Shown here: one piece after another, positions 1 to 8,976 of the stretch | Layout: the number at the start of each line of letters is the position of its first letter | How positions within the stretch are numbered: the stretch's first letter is position 1 | NCBI RefSeq assembly: GCF_003076635.1 | Contig: NZ_QDKG01000004.1 | Span: 289,661-353,660, forward strand | Length of the DNA: 64,000 nt | DNA from: Sphingobacterium corticibacter | GTDB lineage: Bacteria; Bacteroidota; Bacteroidia; Sphingobacteriales; Sphingobacteriaceae | Direction of reading: 5' to 3' | Translations under genes and position numbers: made by a program | The notes under the pieces: model-generated | Database searches by the model: none | Told to the model about the DNA's origin: nothing | The model's input: the letters and a program-made list of their open reading frames with translations, nothing else

Positions 1-31
1 TAGATTAGCAAAAGGATTTATGAAGACTTGG

Positions 32-499
32 CTAAAGCTGCTCATGCTTGATTTGATCTAAAAATTGTTGAACTTCTTCTGGTTTTTGCGTACCGACTAA
101 TATCTTGCTGCCATCCTTAAAATGGATTTGGAAACCATACTTTCCTTTCACCGTATACGCCGTACCTTTAGGCCCTATCCGATAGCCCCAGCCACCGTAA
201 TCGAGCAAACTGTATTTCTGAATTTGTACATCTTCGATTTTGTCCCAAGCCCACATCTTCCGCCATAGAAAAGGTTTGAAGTCTACCATTATCCCCGTGC
301 TGTCGACGGAAGTATGCAACCGTATGAAAGTGAAAAAGGCGATAATCAAGACGAGGATAGATATACCAATGATCTTATCTGACTCCCACTCATTATCTCT
401 GATCGCACCATAAATTCCCAATGCGATAAAAAGTAGAAATACCACGATAAGCCACCGTGACCAAAAACTTTGCGTCTCCACATAGGTCTTATTTTTCAT
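32..499 (-). CDS. Small membrane protein with PH-like C-terminal domain
   Basis: A 155-residue protein with two predicted membrane helices (about residues 15-33 and 41-60). A soluble beta-rich tail of about 95 residues follows, with a 'fkpflWrkmWAWDKIEDV' type start that resembles bacterial PH-like domains of small membrane proteins. No catalytic motif is visible. It lies 32 bases downstream of the DUF2089 gene on the same strand, so the two are probably co-transcribed. The function is unknown; the PH-like assignment is by pattern only. Confidence 0.65.
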   Translation of the reverse strand: MKNKTYVETQSFWSRWLIVVFLLFIALGIYGAIRDNEWESDKIIGISILVLIIAFFTFIRLHTSVDSTGIMVDFKPFLWRKMWAWDKIEDVQIQKYSLLDYGGWGYRIGPKGTAYTVKGKYGFQIHFKDGSKILVGTQKPEEVQQFLDQIKHEQL

Positions 500-531
500 A
501 TTATATAGGTTTTAAAAGTATACGGATTAAA

Positions 532-804
532 TCATTTACTCTTTTTATTACTCTTTAGCTTTGTGATCAGGTCGTCCAGTTTATTTCGGACGGTTGGATA
601 ACTTTTTCCCATCTGGCTGGCCATTTCTTTCAGGCTACCAGAGTTTTCCAAAAAACGGATCACAAACTCCTGCTCCTCTCGATCCAATAACATCAGCGGA
701 GGCAAATCATACGTGCCACTCACCGCGGTACCGCAGGCAAGGCATTCCAACTTGGCGACGCGCAAATCCGCATCGCAACTGGGACAAATAGTGGGTAGCT
801 TCAT
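532..804 (-). CDS. DUF2089-family zinc-ribbon / HTH protein
   Basis: The N-terminus carries a CPSC...CLAC zinc-ribbon pattern. An HTH-like segment follows, 'REEQEFVIRFLENSGSLKEMA' and 'SYPTVRNKLDDLI', typical of DUF2089 proteins, which are thought to be small DNA-binding regulators. The open frame extends upstream to 873, but those 23 residues are a hydrophobic AT-rich stretch unlike the family. The Met at 804 directly before the zinc ribbon is the likelier start, giving 90 residues. It probably shares a transcript with the small PH-like membrane protein downstream, a common pairing for regulators of membrane-stress type; that role is inference. Confidence 0.7.
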   Translation of the reverse strand: MKLPTICPSCDADLRVAKLECLACGTAVSGTYDLPPLMLLDREEQEFVIRFLENSGSLKEMASQMGKSYPTVRNKLDDLITKLKSNKKSK

Positions 805-901
805 TTCAAATATTAACTTTATTAAATATAATATAAATATTATTAAAACAAAAATAAACATTATCAAATTCATGGATGAAAATTAGGTATTGGACATTTT
901 G

Positions 902-909
902 TATCTTTG
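902..909 (+). promoter_or_regulatory. -7 element upstream of plsC
   Basis: TATCTTTG matches the Bacteroidota -7 consensus TAnnTTTG and lies 15 bases before the plsC start codon. No good TTTG is seen at -33. Confidence 0.4.
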
Positions 910-924
910 CAAGTAGTTTAAATT

Positions 925-1662
925 ATGAGAAAAATTATCGGTTATTTGCTATCACCGCTCTTCTACGCCGCTTTTGGGGTGCTGATCGTGATCTTTCATC
1001 CTATTCAGTGGCTTTGTTTGAAATTAGGTGGTTATCGCGCGCACAAATGGAGTGTAGATATGCTGAACGCTGGCTTGGTGTCGTGCAATTATTTACTATT
1101 CAACCGAGTACAATTTATTGATAATAAGCAATTGCCCACTGGCAAACCGATTGTGTTCGTTGCGAACCACCAGAGTATGTACGATATACCACCGCTTATC
1201 TTCTTTCTACGCCGCTTTCACGGAAAGTTTATCTCTAAGCTAGAACTGGCTAATGCGGGTATTCCTAGCATTTCATTTAATCTGAAACATGGTGGTGCAG
1301 CCAACATTGACCGCAAAGACCCTAAGCAATCTATTGCTGAGATACTGAAGCTAGCTCAGCATATGCATAACCAAAAATGGTCTGCATTCATTTTCCCAGA
1401 AGGCACGCGCACGAAAACTGGTCAGATGAAGGCCTTTTCTGTAGGCGGTATTGCCACACTATTAAAGAAAAATCCAGACGCGCTCGTAGTTCCTATCGCG
1501 ATAAAAGGCTCATACAAGATGGTACAATGGGGTATGTTTCCACTTAGACCATTTACGCCGATGTCGTGGGAAGTATTGGCTCCTATAGAAAAAGGAGATT
1601 TGCTATTGGATGAAATTGTATTGGCCGCGGAGAACGCGATTCGCGCCAAGGTAGAAGCATAA
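925..1662 (+). CDS. plsC: 1-acyl-sn-glycerol-3-phosphate acyltransferase
   Basis: A 245-residue PlsC/LPLAT-family enzyme that transfers an acyl chain to lysophosphatidate at the inner face of the membrane, giving phosphatidic acid. Visible motifs are the catalytic HX4D (H82-D87 in NHQSMYD) and the FPEGTR block (about 157-162) that binds the glycerol phosphate. An N-terminal hydrophobic segment (residues 8-32) anchors the protein. Length is normal. It is convergent with the glycosyltransferase gene, with only 2 bases between the stop codons. A TATCTTTG -7 element lies just upstream. Confidence 0.93.
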   Translation: MRKIIGYLLSPLFYAAFGVLIVIFHPIQWLCLKLGGYRAHKWSVDMLNAGLVSCNYLLFNRVQFIDNKQLPTGKPIVFVANHQSMYDIPPLIFFLRRFHGKFISKLELANAGIPSISFNLKHGGAANIDRKDPKQSIAEILKLAQHMHNQKWSAFIFPEGTRTKTGQMKAFSVGGIATLLKKNPDALVVPIAIKGSYKMVQWGMFPLRPFTPMSWEVLAPIEKGDLLLDEIVLAAENAIRAKVEA

Positions 1663-1664
1663 CC

Positions 1665-2810
1665 TTATTTGACGGTCCGACCTTTCCAGTCGTATTTACC
1701 CATATTACCAGCTACACCGATGTATACGAGGTACAAGGCGTGTGCAAAGGACAAGAAAGGTAGATAGCGCAATAACTCCGTACGACGCACAAATTGGGTA
1801 ATAGGCAGCAGAAATATAAATTCAACGGCTACTTTCAGCCCGACGCAGAGGGCAAAAACCCAATCAAAAACGGGTAGCATATAAAAGAAATGCACCGTGC
1901 CCCATAAAAGAGCCAAGTTGAAGAGCCAAATAACAACACCAAGTGCTACAATGCGTTTATCTTTATATTTGGTACTCTTGGACGCCCAACGTTTACGTTG
2001 ACTGATAAAAGAGGCCAATGTTGGTTTTGCCTCGGTGTAGACGATCGCTTCTTCCGATCGACAAAAGCCAATATGGTGAGCTGCCTCTTCCGACACTTTG
2101 TGCAACAATAATTCATCATCGCCGGAGGCCAAATCATCAATTCCTTTGAAGCCACCTACGCGATAGAAAGTTTCTTTGCGATACGCTAAATTCGCACCAT
2201 TACAAGTTGTCGGAACGCCATTGCCAATTCCTGAAGCTCCTAATCCGATCAGATAAAGAAACTCTAATGTTTGCAATCGTTCAAATAATGATTTCTCTTC
2301 GTGATAAGCTACCGGAGAAGATACCATTTCAAAACCGCCATGCTCCATATAATCGACCACGGTTTTAACCCAATTAGCTCCCATTCGACAATCGGCATCG
2401 GTAGTCATGATGATATCTCCAGATGACATATCAATAGCTTTGGCAATCGCCAACTTCTTATACGAGTTAAGCTTATCGCCTTCATCCAATTGGAGCAGAC
2501 GCACTCCTTGATTTTGGTAGCTCCTGACAATTTCTGCCGTAAGATCGGTAGAGTGATCATCTATCACAATTACTTCTAAGAATTCTTTCGGATACGATTG
2601 CGCAACCAAACAATCCAATGTGCGACCAATATTGTCTTCCTCATTACGAGCGGCAATAAGTACAGATACCTTTTTCAAGGATGTTTCTATAGTACGTGCG
2701 ATGGATAAGCCTGTACGATACCAGCCAAAACGCATGTATAGCACCAATCCTACATAGACCAGCGTAGCAACCAATAAGCAACTATTAAGACTTTCCATTG
2801 CCTCCGACAT
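1665..2810 (-). CDS. Family 2 glycosyltransferase, membrane-bound
   Basis: A processive-type GT2 of about 380 residues. An N-terminal membrane helix is followed by a GT-A domain. Nucleotide-binding motifs are 'SVLIAARNEEDNIG' and 'VIVIDDHSTD', metal-binding 'TTDADCR', catalytic 'GDDELL', and 'QRKRWASKS', a Q/RxxRW motif. The C-terminus has three or four membrane helices. It probably adds a sugar to a lipid or polysaccharide carrier. Two starts are plausible, Met at 2810 or 2798; both overlap the end of the upstream flippase-like gene, which implies translational coupling. The sugar donor cannot be told from sequence. Confidence 0.85.
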   Translation of the reverse strand: MSEAMESLNSCLLVATLVYVGLVLYMRFGWYRTGLSIARTIETSLKKVSVLIAARNEEDNIGRTLDCLVAQSYPKEFLEVIVIDDHSTDLTAEIVRSYQNQGVRLLQLDEGDKLNSYKKLAIAKAIDMSSGDIIMTTDADCRMGANWVKTVVDYMEHGGFEMVSSPVAYHEEKSLFERLQTLEFLYLIGLGASGIGNGVPTTCNGANLAYRKETFYRVGGFKGIDDLASGDDELLLHKVSEEAAHHIGFCRSEEAIVYTEAKPTLASFISQRKRWASKSTKYKDKRIVALGVVIWLFNLALLWGTVHFFYMLPVFDWVFALCVGLKVAVEFIFLLPITQFVRRTELLRYLPFLSFAHALYLVYIGVAGNMGKYDWKGRTVK

Positions 2811-3762
2811 AATTAACTTGAAACACAAAGAAAGTACCTATAATAGCAGGCAAGATCAGATTGACAAACCATACAAAAGAAACAATAGCCATCACGGCAA
2901 TCTCTTGTGTGGTGATATAAGCATATAAATTACTAGCTACGAAGCTCCGCACACTAAAATCAAATAGATCGAGTGAGGGCACTGCAGCCTGTACAAAAAA
3001 CAAAATAAAAATCATTAACACCATCGATAACAATGGTAGCTCGGGCAGGAAGAAAAGCATGAGCACCATATATTGAGACGTGAAGATAGCAAAGCGCGCA
3101 AAGGAAATCAATAATACATGACACAATTCTTTTGATGTGAAATCTTCTAAGATGCTAAAGAAAGGTTTGACCTTCGCGAGAAACTTTACTTTGCCCACTA
3201 GTGTATCTACCCAATGTACATTGAAATAGAGAATCAGGAAAGCACTGGCATAGATAATCGCGATCATCCAAACGGCCATCTTTACAAAAACAGGTGTTGG
3301 AAGAAATGTCTGCACGAACCAAGCAATACTCAACGCACCGAATACACTGGTCAAGACGAGTTGTGCAAATAGTCCTACACCCATCGCAACTGCCCCTGAA
3401 GCACGATTCTCAGGCTGCAATAAAAGCACACGCCCACCATATTCTCCAATGCGATTGGGTGTGAAAATTGCCCAGGTTAGTCCGCAAAAAACCGATCGAA
3501 TCGCAGTCCACCAACCTAGCGGTTCGATCTTTTTGCTCAAATGACGCCATTTTATGACTTCTAGAGACCAATTGGCAAACATCATCACGACCACTACACC
3601 CAAAATTAGCCAGATAGAAGACCCATCAAATTCGCTGATCAATGCGTTGAATTGCTTCAAGTTTTGCTGATGCGTGATTTTGCTGTATACAAACCAGGAT
3701 GTCAGCGCCACGATGAGCACTTTGATGAAAATATTAAGATATGACTTCTGTACTTTGTTCAA
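2785..3762 (-). CDS. Lysylphosphatidylglycerol synthase TM-region (flippase-like) protein
   Basis: A 325-residue integral membrane protein with about eight helices. It contains the 'NRIGEYGGRVLLL' segment typical of the LPG_synthase_TM / UPF0104 family, related to the flippase half of MprF. There is no soluble aminoacyl-transferase domain, so it is the membrane part only. Its end overlaps the start of the GT2 gene, suggesting the pair makes and translocates one glycolipid. That joint role is inference from gene order. Confidence 0.8.
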   Translation of the reverse strand: MNKVQKSYLNIFIKVLIVALTSWFVYSKITHQQNLKQFNALISEFDGSSIWLILGVVVVMMFANWSLEVIKWRHLSKKIEPLGWWTAIRSVFCGLTWAIFTPNRIGEYGGRVLLLQPENRASGAVAMGVGLFAQLVLTSVFGALSIAWFVQTFLPTPVFVKMAVWMIAIIYASAFLILYFNVHWVDTLVGKVKFLAKVKPFFSILEDFTSKELCHVLLISFARFAIFTSQYMVLMLFFLPELPLLSMVLMIFILFFVQAAVPSLDLFDFSVRSFVASNLYAYITTQEIAVMAIVSFVWFVNLILPAIIGTFFVFQVNYVGGNGKS

Positions 3763-3911
3763 GAGAATTTTGAAAGCACAATGTTAAGAATTTTTTAAGA
3801 CATAGTGAGGCAAACAGATCGGTAATTTGCCAGTGATTTTCAGCGTATCTACACGCAATAGCCAAGCAAACCGTCTTCCTGACTGTCCATAATATTTTGT
3901 AATATTGCTCC

Positions 3912-4478
3912 ATGCAAAGGGAGAAGGCGAAAGAGCGAATTATACTGGGGATCGATCCGGGCACGGTTGTATTGGGTTACGGCGTCGTGAAGGAAGTCGG
4001 CAGCAAAATTACGCTGGTGAGTATGGGCGTTATCAAGATGGGACATCTGGACGATCACGCACTTAAATTGCAGCGTATCTTCAAAAAAACCACTTCGCTG
4101 ATTGAGCAATACAAACCAGATTGCATGGCTTTAGAAGCGCCTTTCTATGGGAAAAATGTGCAGGTAATGCTAAAACTGGGACGTGCGCAAGGTGTGGCCA
4201 TGGCGGCAGGACTGAACTACGATCTTCCGATCTTCGAATATGCGCCTCGTAAAATAAAACAATCTGTCACCGGCAACGGGAACGCCACGAAAGAACAAGT
4301 TGCTGCCATGCTAAAGAGCCTATTGAAATTCGAAGAAAGTCCTGAATTTCTAGATGCGACGGATGGTTTGGCGGTTGCCGTATGTCATTCTTTTCAAAAG
4401 GTTGGTTCAGCGGGTAACAGCAAGAGCTATTCTGGCTGGGAATCTTTTGTAAAGGACAATAAATCTCGCGTGAAATAG
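3912..4478 (+). CDS. ruvC: Holliday junction resolvase RuvC
   Basis: RuvC cuts four-way junctions made during recombination, together with RuvAB. At 188 residues it has the family length. The four acidic metal ligands are visible: D15 in GIDPGT, E75 in LEAPFYGKN, and D148 and D151 in LDATDGLAVAVCH. The start Met gives a short N-terminal extension (MQREKAKER) before the first beta strand. It is divergent from the flippase-like gene and convergent with the unknown gene at 4483, 4 bases away. Confidence 0.96.
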   Translation: MQREKAKERIILGIDPGTVVLGYGVVKEVGSKITLVSMGVIKMGHLDDHALKLQRIFKKTTSLIEQYKPDCMALEAPFYGKNVQVMLKLGRAQGVAMAAGLNYDLPIFEYAPRKIKQSVTGNGNATKEQVAAMLKSLLKFEESPEFLDATDGLAVAVCHSFQKVGSAGNSKSYSGWESFVKDNKSRVK

Positions 4479-4482
4479 GAAT

Positions 4483-5523
4483 CTATAGCCTCACCTGTCG
4501 GATCACATTTTTCACATTTAACTCCACAATATCTATCATCGTCTTACATCGTTCGTACGCGCTGTTTTTATAGAATTCGGCATAGCCAGATTTGAGCTGT
4601 TCGATATTCTCCGGCGTAGATACCGGCTGCATGCGCGAGGCATCTCGCAGATCCTTGATGCGGTGGCGTTCGCTACGAACGCGATGCACGATGGACGAAT
4701 GCTCTTCTTGCTGATATTGTAATACGGTTCGCTCTGTCAGATATTCCATGGAGAGCTTCACATAAGGAAAGTTTTCCTTAAAGAATTGCGGCATGTACAC
4801 TTTGGGATTGCCTTCGTAGAATTGTTGATCGAAGTCTATGGCCCTAATCCGGAATTGATAGTCGTCGAAATCGGGTGTAATCTGCATCACGAAATTGTAA
4901 GCTCGCATATCTCCCAACAACGATATAATACAGCGCTCGTTAAATTTTACGAACTCTTTGGCAATCCGAGTTTGGTTAAAGTCTTCGCGATGCATACTGG
5001 TTTTCGAAAACACATCTCCTGGGATGCCTACGATATGCTCTTCTACCAAGGTATCTCGATCATAAATGTAATTCACCTGATTGGGTGACACAATTTCTTC
5101 CAACTCCAATCCTAGTATGCGCGACGCATCTGCTTGCTTGATGTAGAAATAGTCGTATACATCATTCAAGCGATTAATAATCCGTACCCGAAAAGGTTTG
5201 GTATTGCCAAAAGCACAATATTCAATTCTGTCTACAATTTTATGTTCTACGATCTTGGTATTGCCAGAAGCTTTCAGACTCGCATATACTACCTTCAGCT
5301 TGGCATGCAACTGCTCCAATGTATGCTGCGGATAGAGCGGCGATTCCCAATAGGTATCTTCTCCGTGTTTATCGTATACCGGCACAGATTCGTCAAATTC
5401 CAACAGATCGTTATAGCGTACGGGTAAGCGTGCATCGCGCTGATAAAATTTGAGGTACTTGGCTAATCCAGCATGTACCGGAAAACGTGGCTTCTTTCTA
5501 GAAATGGTTACATCATCTTGCAT
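4483..5523 (-). CDS. Uncharacterised protein with protein-kinase-like motifs
   Basis: A 346-residue soluble protein, no signal peptide, that I do not recognise as a named family. The order of motifs resembles an atypical kinase fold. A possible beta3 lysine is K129 (YFYIKQADASR). A hinge-like 'LVEEHIVGIPGDV' spans about 159-171. 'LLGDMRAYNF' supplies D205-x4-N210, the spacing of the kinase catalytic loop. 'IRAIDFDQQF' supplies D230-F-D, like the metal-binding DFG/DFD, 20 residues later as in kinases. The C-terminal third is helical and basic. No glycine-rich loop is obvious. The kinase assignment is inference; a degenerate or non-catalytic fold is possible. It stands alone between ruvC and an AT-rich intergenic region. 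Confidence 0.6.
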   Translation of the reverse strand: MQDDVTISRKKPRFPVHAGLAKYLKFYQRDARLPVRYNDLLEFDESVPVYDKHGEDTYWESPLYPQHTLEQLHAKLKVVYASLKASGNTKIVEHKIVDRIEYCAFGNTKPFRVRIINRLNDVYDYFYIKQADASRILGLELEEIVSPNQVNYIYDRDTLVEEHIVGIPGDVFSKTSMHREDFNQTRIAKEFVKFNERCIISLLGDMRAYNFVMQITPDFDDYQFRIRAIDFDQQFYEGNPKVYMPQFFKENFPYVKLSMEYLTERTVLQYQQEEHSSIVHRVRSERHRIKDLRDASRMQPVSTPENIEQLKSGYAEFYKNSAYERCKTMIDIVELNVKNVIRQVRL

Positions 5524-5805
5524 CTGTCTTGATCTTGTTTTGAGTGCTGCAATATGCTCCTACATCGTTAGCAACTAGAAAGCCAGCCATTTATTAAATA
5601 ATGCAGGAGATTATTTGCTGATACAAACTGTTCATGTAATTATTGCAACCTCATAAATTTAAGCATTCTAAATGAGTCATGCATATACTACAAGTATGAT
5701 AATATCACAAAAAACACCCCTCAATATTACAAACAAAACATAATAATACCGTTAAATCTTATTATTTTTGAAAAAGTTTAATCTACTGACTTAACTGAAT
5801 TCTAT

Positions 5806-6276
5806 ATGGAAAAGAAATATGCGAATTATGATTTAGATAATTTGGATGTTCAAATCTTGTCAATTCTAATGGAGAATGCATCCATACCTTATACGGAAAT
5901 AGCTAAAAAGCTAATCGTATCAGGCGGAACGATCCACGTTCGCATGAAAAAAATGGAAGAATTGGGCATTATCCGCGGCTCGCACCTGATGATTAACCCT
6001 CAGAAAGTCGGGTATGATATCACTGCTTTTCTAGGCATTTATTTAGAAAAAGGTTCGCAATACTCTGATGCGGTGGATCAGTTGAAAGAAATTAAAGAAG
6101 TCGTGGAGCTTCATTATTGTACTGGACAATACAGCGCATTTGCCAAAATTGTTTGTCGCGATACAGCACATCTTAGAAAGGTATTGAACGAAGATATTCA
6201 GGCGCTAAAAGGCATACAGCGCACGGAGACGATCATCTCACTAGAAGAGAGTATCAAAAGACAGATTACCTTATAA
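5806..6276 (+). CDS. Lrp/AsnC-family transcriptional regulator
   Basis: A 156-residue regulator with an N-terminal HTH (about residues 12-60, 'LDVQILSILMENASIPYTEI' and 'GTIHVRMKKMEELGII') and a C-terminal AsnC/RAM ligand-binding domain. The 20-base region before the start contains TATTTTTG (5763-5770), a possible -7 element. The gene is convergent with the arginine operon: its last sense codon TTA is the antisense of the argE stop codon, so the two coding regions overlap by 6 bases. It may respond to an amino acid, perhaps arginine or ornithine given its position, but that is inference. Confidence 0.88.
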   Translation: MEKKYANYDLDNLDVQILSILMENASIPYTEIAKKLIVSGGTIHVRMKKMEELGIIRGSHLMINPQKVGYDITAFLGIYLEKGSQYSDAVDQLKEIKEVVELHYCTGQYSAFAKIVCRDTAHLRKVLNEDIQALKGIQRTETIISLEESIKRQITL

Positions 6277-7341
6277 AATCTCTTGAAGTAGCTGGATATA
6301 AAATGCGACTCCGTCGTTTACCTCCGCTACATAGATAAATTCATCCGCGGAATGGGAGCGTGCGGAGTGCCCGGGACCGACTTTCAGTGAAGGAATTGGA
6401 AGTAAGGCTTGGTCGCTCATCGTCGGGCTCCCATACGTTTTTTTGCCCAACTTTATTCCCGCTTTCACAATAGGATGATCCATTGGTATCGTAGATGAGT
6501 TCAATCGCGTAGAACGTGGTGTCACCTCCGATTTCACCTTTGAGCGGATGATTTCTAACACTTCGTTATTGCTATACACGTCCGTTGTACGTACATCAAC
6601 CACATAAGTACATTCAGCCGGCACCACGTTATGTTGCGAGCCTGCGTTGATCATGGTGACCGACATTTTGATCGGACCTAAATAAGCCGACTCCTTCGGA
6701 AATTGATATGAGCGAAACCAGTTGATGTCCTCGATTGCTTGGTAAATGGCATTTACACCTTCTTCGCGTGCTGCATGACCAGATTCGCCATGTGCTACAC
6801 AATCTAGCACCATCAAGCCCTTTTCTGCTACCGCCAAATCCAAGAGCGTCGGTTCGCCGACAATCGCAAACGCACAAGGTTTGATGGATGCGTATGCTAA
6901 CTCTACGCCATTCTTCCCTGAAACTTCTTCTTCGGCTGACGCAACGAGACATAAATTATAGGCTAAATTCGGTTTCCCGTAATAATAGCAGAAAGCGGCT
7001 ATCAAAGCGACCAAACAACCGCCGGCATCATTAGATCCTAAGCCATACAATTTACCATCAACAATTTCGGCATGGAATGGATCACGGGTGTATCCCGGAT
7101 TTGGCTTAACCGTATCGTGGTGTGAATTGAGTAAAATAGTGGGCTTTGTCTCATCAAAGAATTGATTGTAAGCAATTACGTTATGGCCCACACGCTCAGA
7201 AACGATGCCTTTTTGTTTCAGGAAATTTTGAATCAATTGAGCGGTCTGTTCTTCTTCCCTACTTAGCGACGGGGTCTGAATCAGCTGATGCAATAAGGCA
7301 AGGCTGTCTTGTTGCAGCTGCTCAATCGTGTATTTACTCAT
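6271..7341 (-). CDS. argE: M20 N-acyl-L-ornithine deacylase (ArgE-type)
   Basis: A 356-residue M20 metallopeptidase that removes the acyl group from acyl-ornithine to release ornithine. Visible metal ligands and catalytic residues are the His in 'LLNSHHDTV', Asp in 'GLGSNDAGG', the Glu pair in 'SAEEEVSG', and the His in 'GPGHSARSHSADEF'. The open frame runs 31 codons further upstream, but that part lies inside proC. The Met at 7341 (MSKYTIEQLQQ) is the start and overlaps the proC stop by 8 bases, so translation is coupled. Because the transcarbamylase of this cluster looks succinyl-type, the natural substrate is probably N-succinylornithine. Confidence 0.88.
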   Translation of the reverse strand: MSKYTIEQLQQDSLALLHQLIQTPSLSREEEQTAQLIQNFLKQKGIVSERVGHNVIAYNQFFDETKPTILLNSHHDTVKPNPGYTRDPFHAEIVDGKLYGLGSNDAGGCLVALIAAFCYYYGKPNLAYNLCLVASAEEEVSGKNGVELAYASIKPCAFAIVGEPTLLDLAVAEKGLMVLDCVAHGESGHAAREEGVNAIYQAIEDINWFRSYQFPKESAYLGPIKMSVTMINAGSQHNVVPAECTYVVDVRTTDVYSNNEVLEIIRSKVKSEVTPRSTRLNSSTIPMDHPIVKAGIKLGKKTYGSPTMSDQALLPIPSLKVGPGHSARSHSADEFIYVAEVNDGVAFYIQLLQEIL

Positions 7342-8134
7342 CGTATAATCCTCCTGCTTTTTGTGCAGATAATTTGATGCCTTTGATGAATGCAGAGCTG
7401 AAACCATGGTGTTCCATCTCGTTGAGTCCGGCAATAGTGCATCCTTTTGGAGAAGTCACTTTATCGATCTCGCTTTCTGGGTGCGATTGCATTTGCAATA
7501 ATAGATCGGCAGCACCTTTGGCCGTTTGCACCGCCATCTTTAGCGCATCGTGTGCATGAAAACCTATTTCGACGCCACCTTGTGATGCCGCACGAATACT
7601 ACGTAAGAAGAAAGCAATTCCGCAGGCGCATAATGCTGTCGCCGCAGTCATCAATTCTTCTTGGATAACGACTACAGAACCAACGGTATTGAAGAGTTTT
7701 TCCACTACGGCCACTTCATCATTTGTAGCGCGATCGGTCGTAATACAGGTCATCGACTGCCCGATAGCAATGGCGGTATTGGGCATAGCGCGCACGATGA
7801 TCGTTTGCTCCCCCAGCACAGCACGCATATCGGCGCAAGAAACGCCCGAAATTACCGAGACGATGATCTGCTCCGGTTTCAATGCGGCACGAATCTCTTC
7901 CATCACCAACTTTGCTTGCTGTGGCAAAATGGCGAGCACCACAATCTCCGCTCCTAGCACGGCCGCGGCATTATCGGCACTAACAGAAAAACCTGCAGCA
8001 GATTCCTGCGTGAGAGATTGTACGGATCGTCTGGTCAACGTAATATCTTCAGGTGTATAGATGCCTGCCTGCGCCATCCCTTTGGCTAGAGAAAAGCCAA
8101 TATTGCCGCTTCCGATGATGGTGATTCTAGCCAT
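7334..8134 (-). CDS. proC: Pyrroline-5-carboxylate reductase
   Basis: A 266-residue NAD(P)H-dependent enzyme making L-proline from pyrroline-5-carboxylate. The N-terminal Rossmann motif is 'IIGSGNIGFSLAKGM' (residues 5-19). The conserved C-terminal dimer domain includes 'VTSPKGCTIAGLNEME', the P5CR signature. It sits between argB (30 bases) and argE (8-base overlap), in the same direction. Its place in an arginine operon suggests coordinated arginine and proline synthesis from glutamate or ornithine. Confidence 0.93.
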   Translation of the reverse strand: MARITIIGSGNIGFSLAKGMAQAGIYTPEDITLTRRSVQSLTQESAAGFSVSADNAAAVLGAEIVVLAILPQQAKLVMEEIRAALKPEQIIVSVISGVSCADMRAVLGEQTIIVRAMPNTAIAIGQSMTCITTDRATNDEVAVVEKLFNTVGSVVVIQEELMTAATALCACGIAFFLRSIRAASQGGVEIGFHAHDALKMAVQTAKGAADLLLQMQSHPESEIDKVTSPKGCTIAGLNEMEHHGFSSAFIKGIKLSAQKAGGLYDE

Positions 8135-8164
8135 GGTACTCCGATTTTTAATTTTTATAGTCGG

Positions 8165-8962
8165 TTATGCGGACAGCCGCGTACCGAATTTTTGTTGTTG
8201 ATAATGATGTAGATTGTCGGCATTACCAATAAATACATCGACTACGCCTTTAGCGATCGCGTCAAAAGCGTTTTGCAATTTTGGAATCATGCCTGCATGT
8301 ACGACCTGATTTGCTTTTAGCGACTCAAACTCGCCACTTCTAATCACTTCAATCACGGAGCTATCATCATTCACGTCGCGCAATACGCCATCTTTCTCAA
8401 AACAGTATAATAAGGATACGTTGTAAGAAGATGCTAAACCTACCGCTAATGCAGAAGCAATGGTATCGGCATTGGTATTGAGCAGTTGCCCCAAACCGTT
8501 GTGCGTGATCGCCGAGAATACCGGTGTAAAGCCTGATTCCAAAAAACGCTTGATCGCATGCTCATTGACAGAATCTGCTAAAATATCGCCTGCAAATCCA
8601 TAATCAATCTCACCGACCGGTCGCTTTACCGCTTTGATGGCATTACCATCTGCCCCACTTAAACCAACGGCGTCGCAAGAATACTTTTGCAAATAGGCTA
8701 CGATCGACTTATTGGTCAGACCCGCATATACCATGGTTACTACTTTTAGCATTTCTGCATCAGTAATGCGTCGGCCATCCACCACTTGTGCTTCTAAACC
8801 CAAATCAGCGGCCAAGCGCGTAGCGATCTTTCCGCCGCCATGTACCAAGATTTTTTTGCCTGGCAGTGCAGCAAATTTTTCCAGAAATGCATCCAGCCTC
8901 GCTGGATCATCGATGATATTGCCACCGATCTTTATGATACTTAAATCCGAATGATTTGACAT
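8165..8962 (-). CDS. argB: N-acetyl/succinyl-glutamate kinase
   Basis: A 265-residue amino acid kinase that phosphorylates the gamma-carboxylate of N-acylglutamate, second step of arginine synthesis. Motifs are 'IIKIGGNII' (phosphate-binding Lys and GG), 'ILVHGGGKIATRL' and 'VVDGRRITDAEML' for substrate, and 'LNTNADTIASALA' for nucleotide. There is no N-terminal helix of the arginine-inhibited hexameric type, so strong arginine feedback through that mechanism is unlikely. It lies 14 bases downstream of the transcarbamylase gene. Whether the acyl group is acetyl or succinyl is not decided by this protein alone. Confidence 0.92.
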   Translation of the reverse strand: MSNHSDLSIIKIGGNIIDDPARLDAFLEKFAALPGKKILVHGGGKIATRLAADLGLEAQVVDGRRITDAEMLKVVTMVYAGLTNKSIVAYLQKYSCDAVGLSGADGNAIKAVKRPVGEIDYGFAGDILADSVNEHAIKRFLESGFTPVFSAITHNGLGQLLNTNADTIASALAVGLASSYNVSLLYCFEKDGVLRDVNDDSSVIEVIRSGEFESLKANQVVHAGMIPKLQNAFDAIAKGVVDVFIGNADNLHHYQQQKFGTRLSA

Positions 8963-8976
8963 GTTTACTTGACGTA

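Noticed and set aside
6271..7434. argE starting at 7434
   Set aside because: The first 31 codons lie inside proC and are not conserved; the Met at 7341 gives the normal N-terminus.
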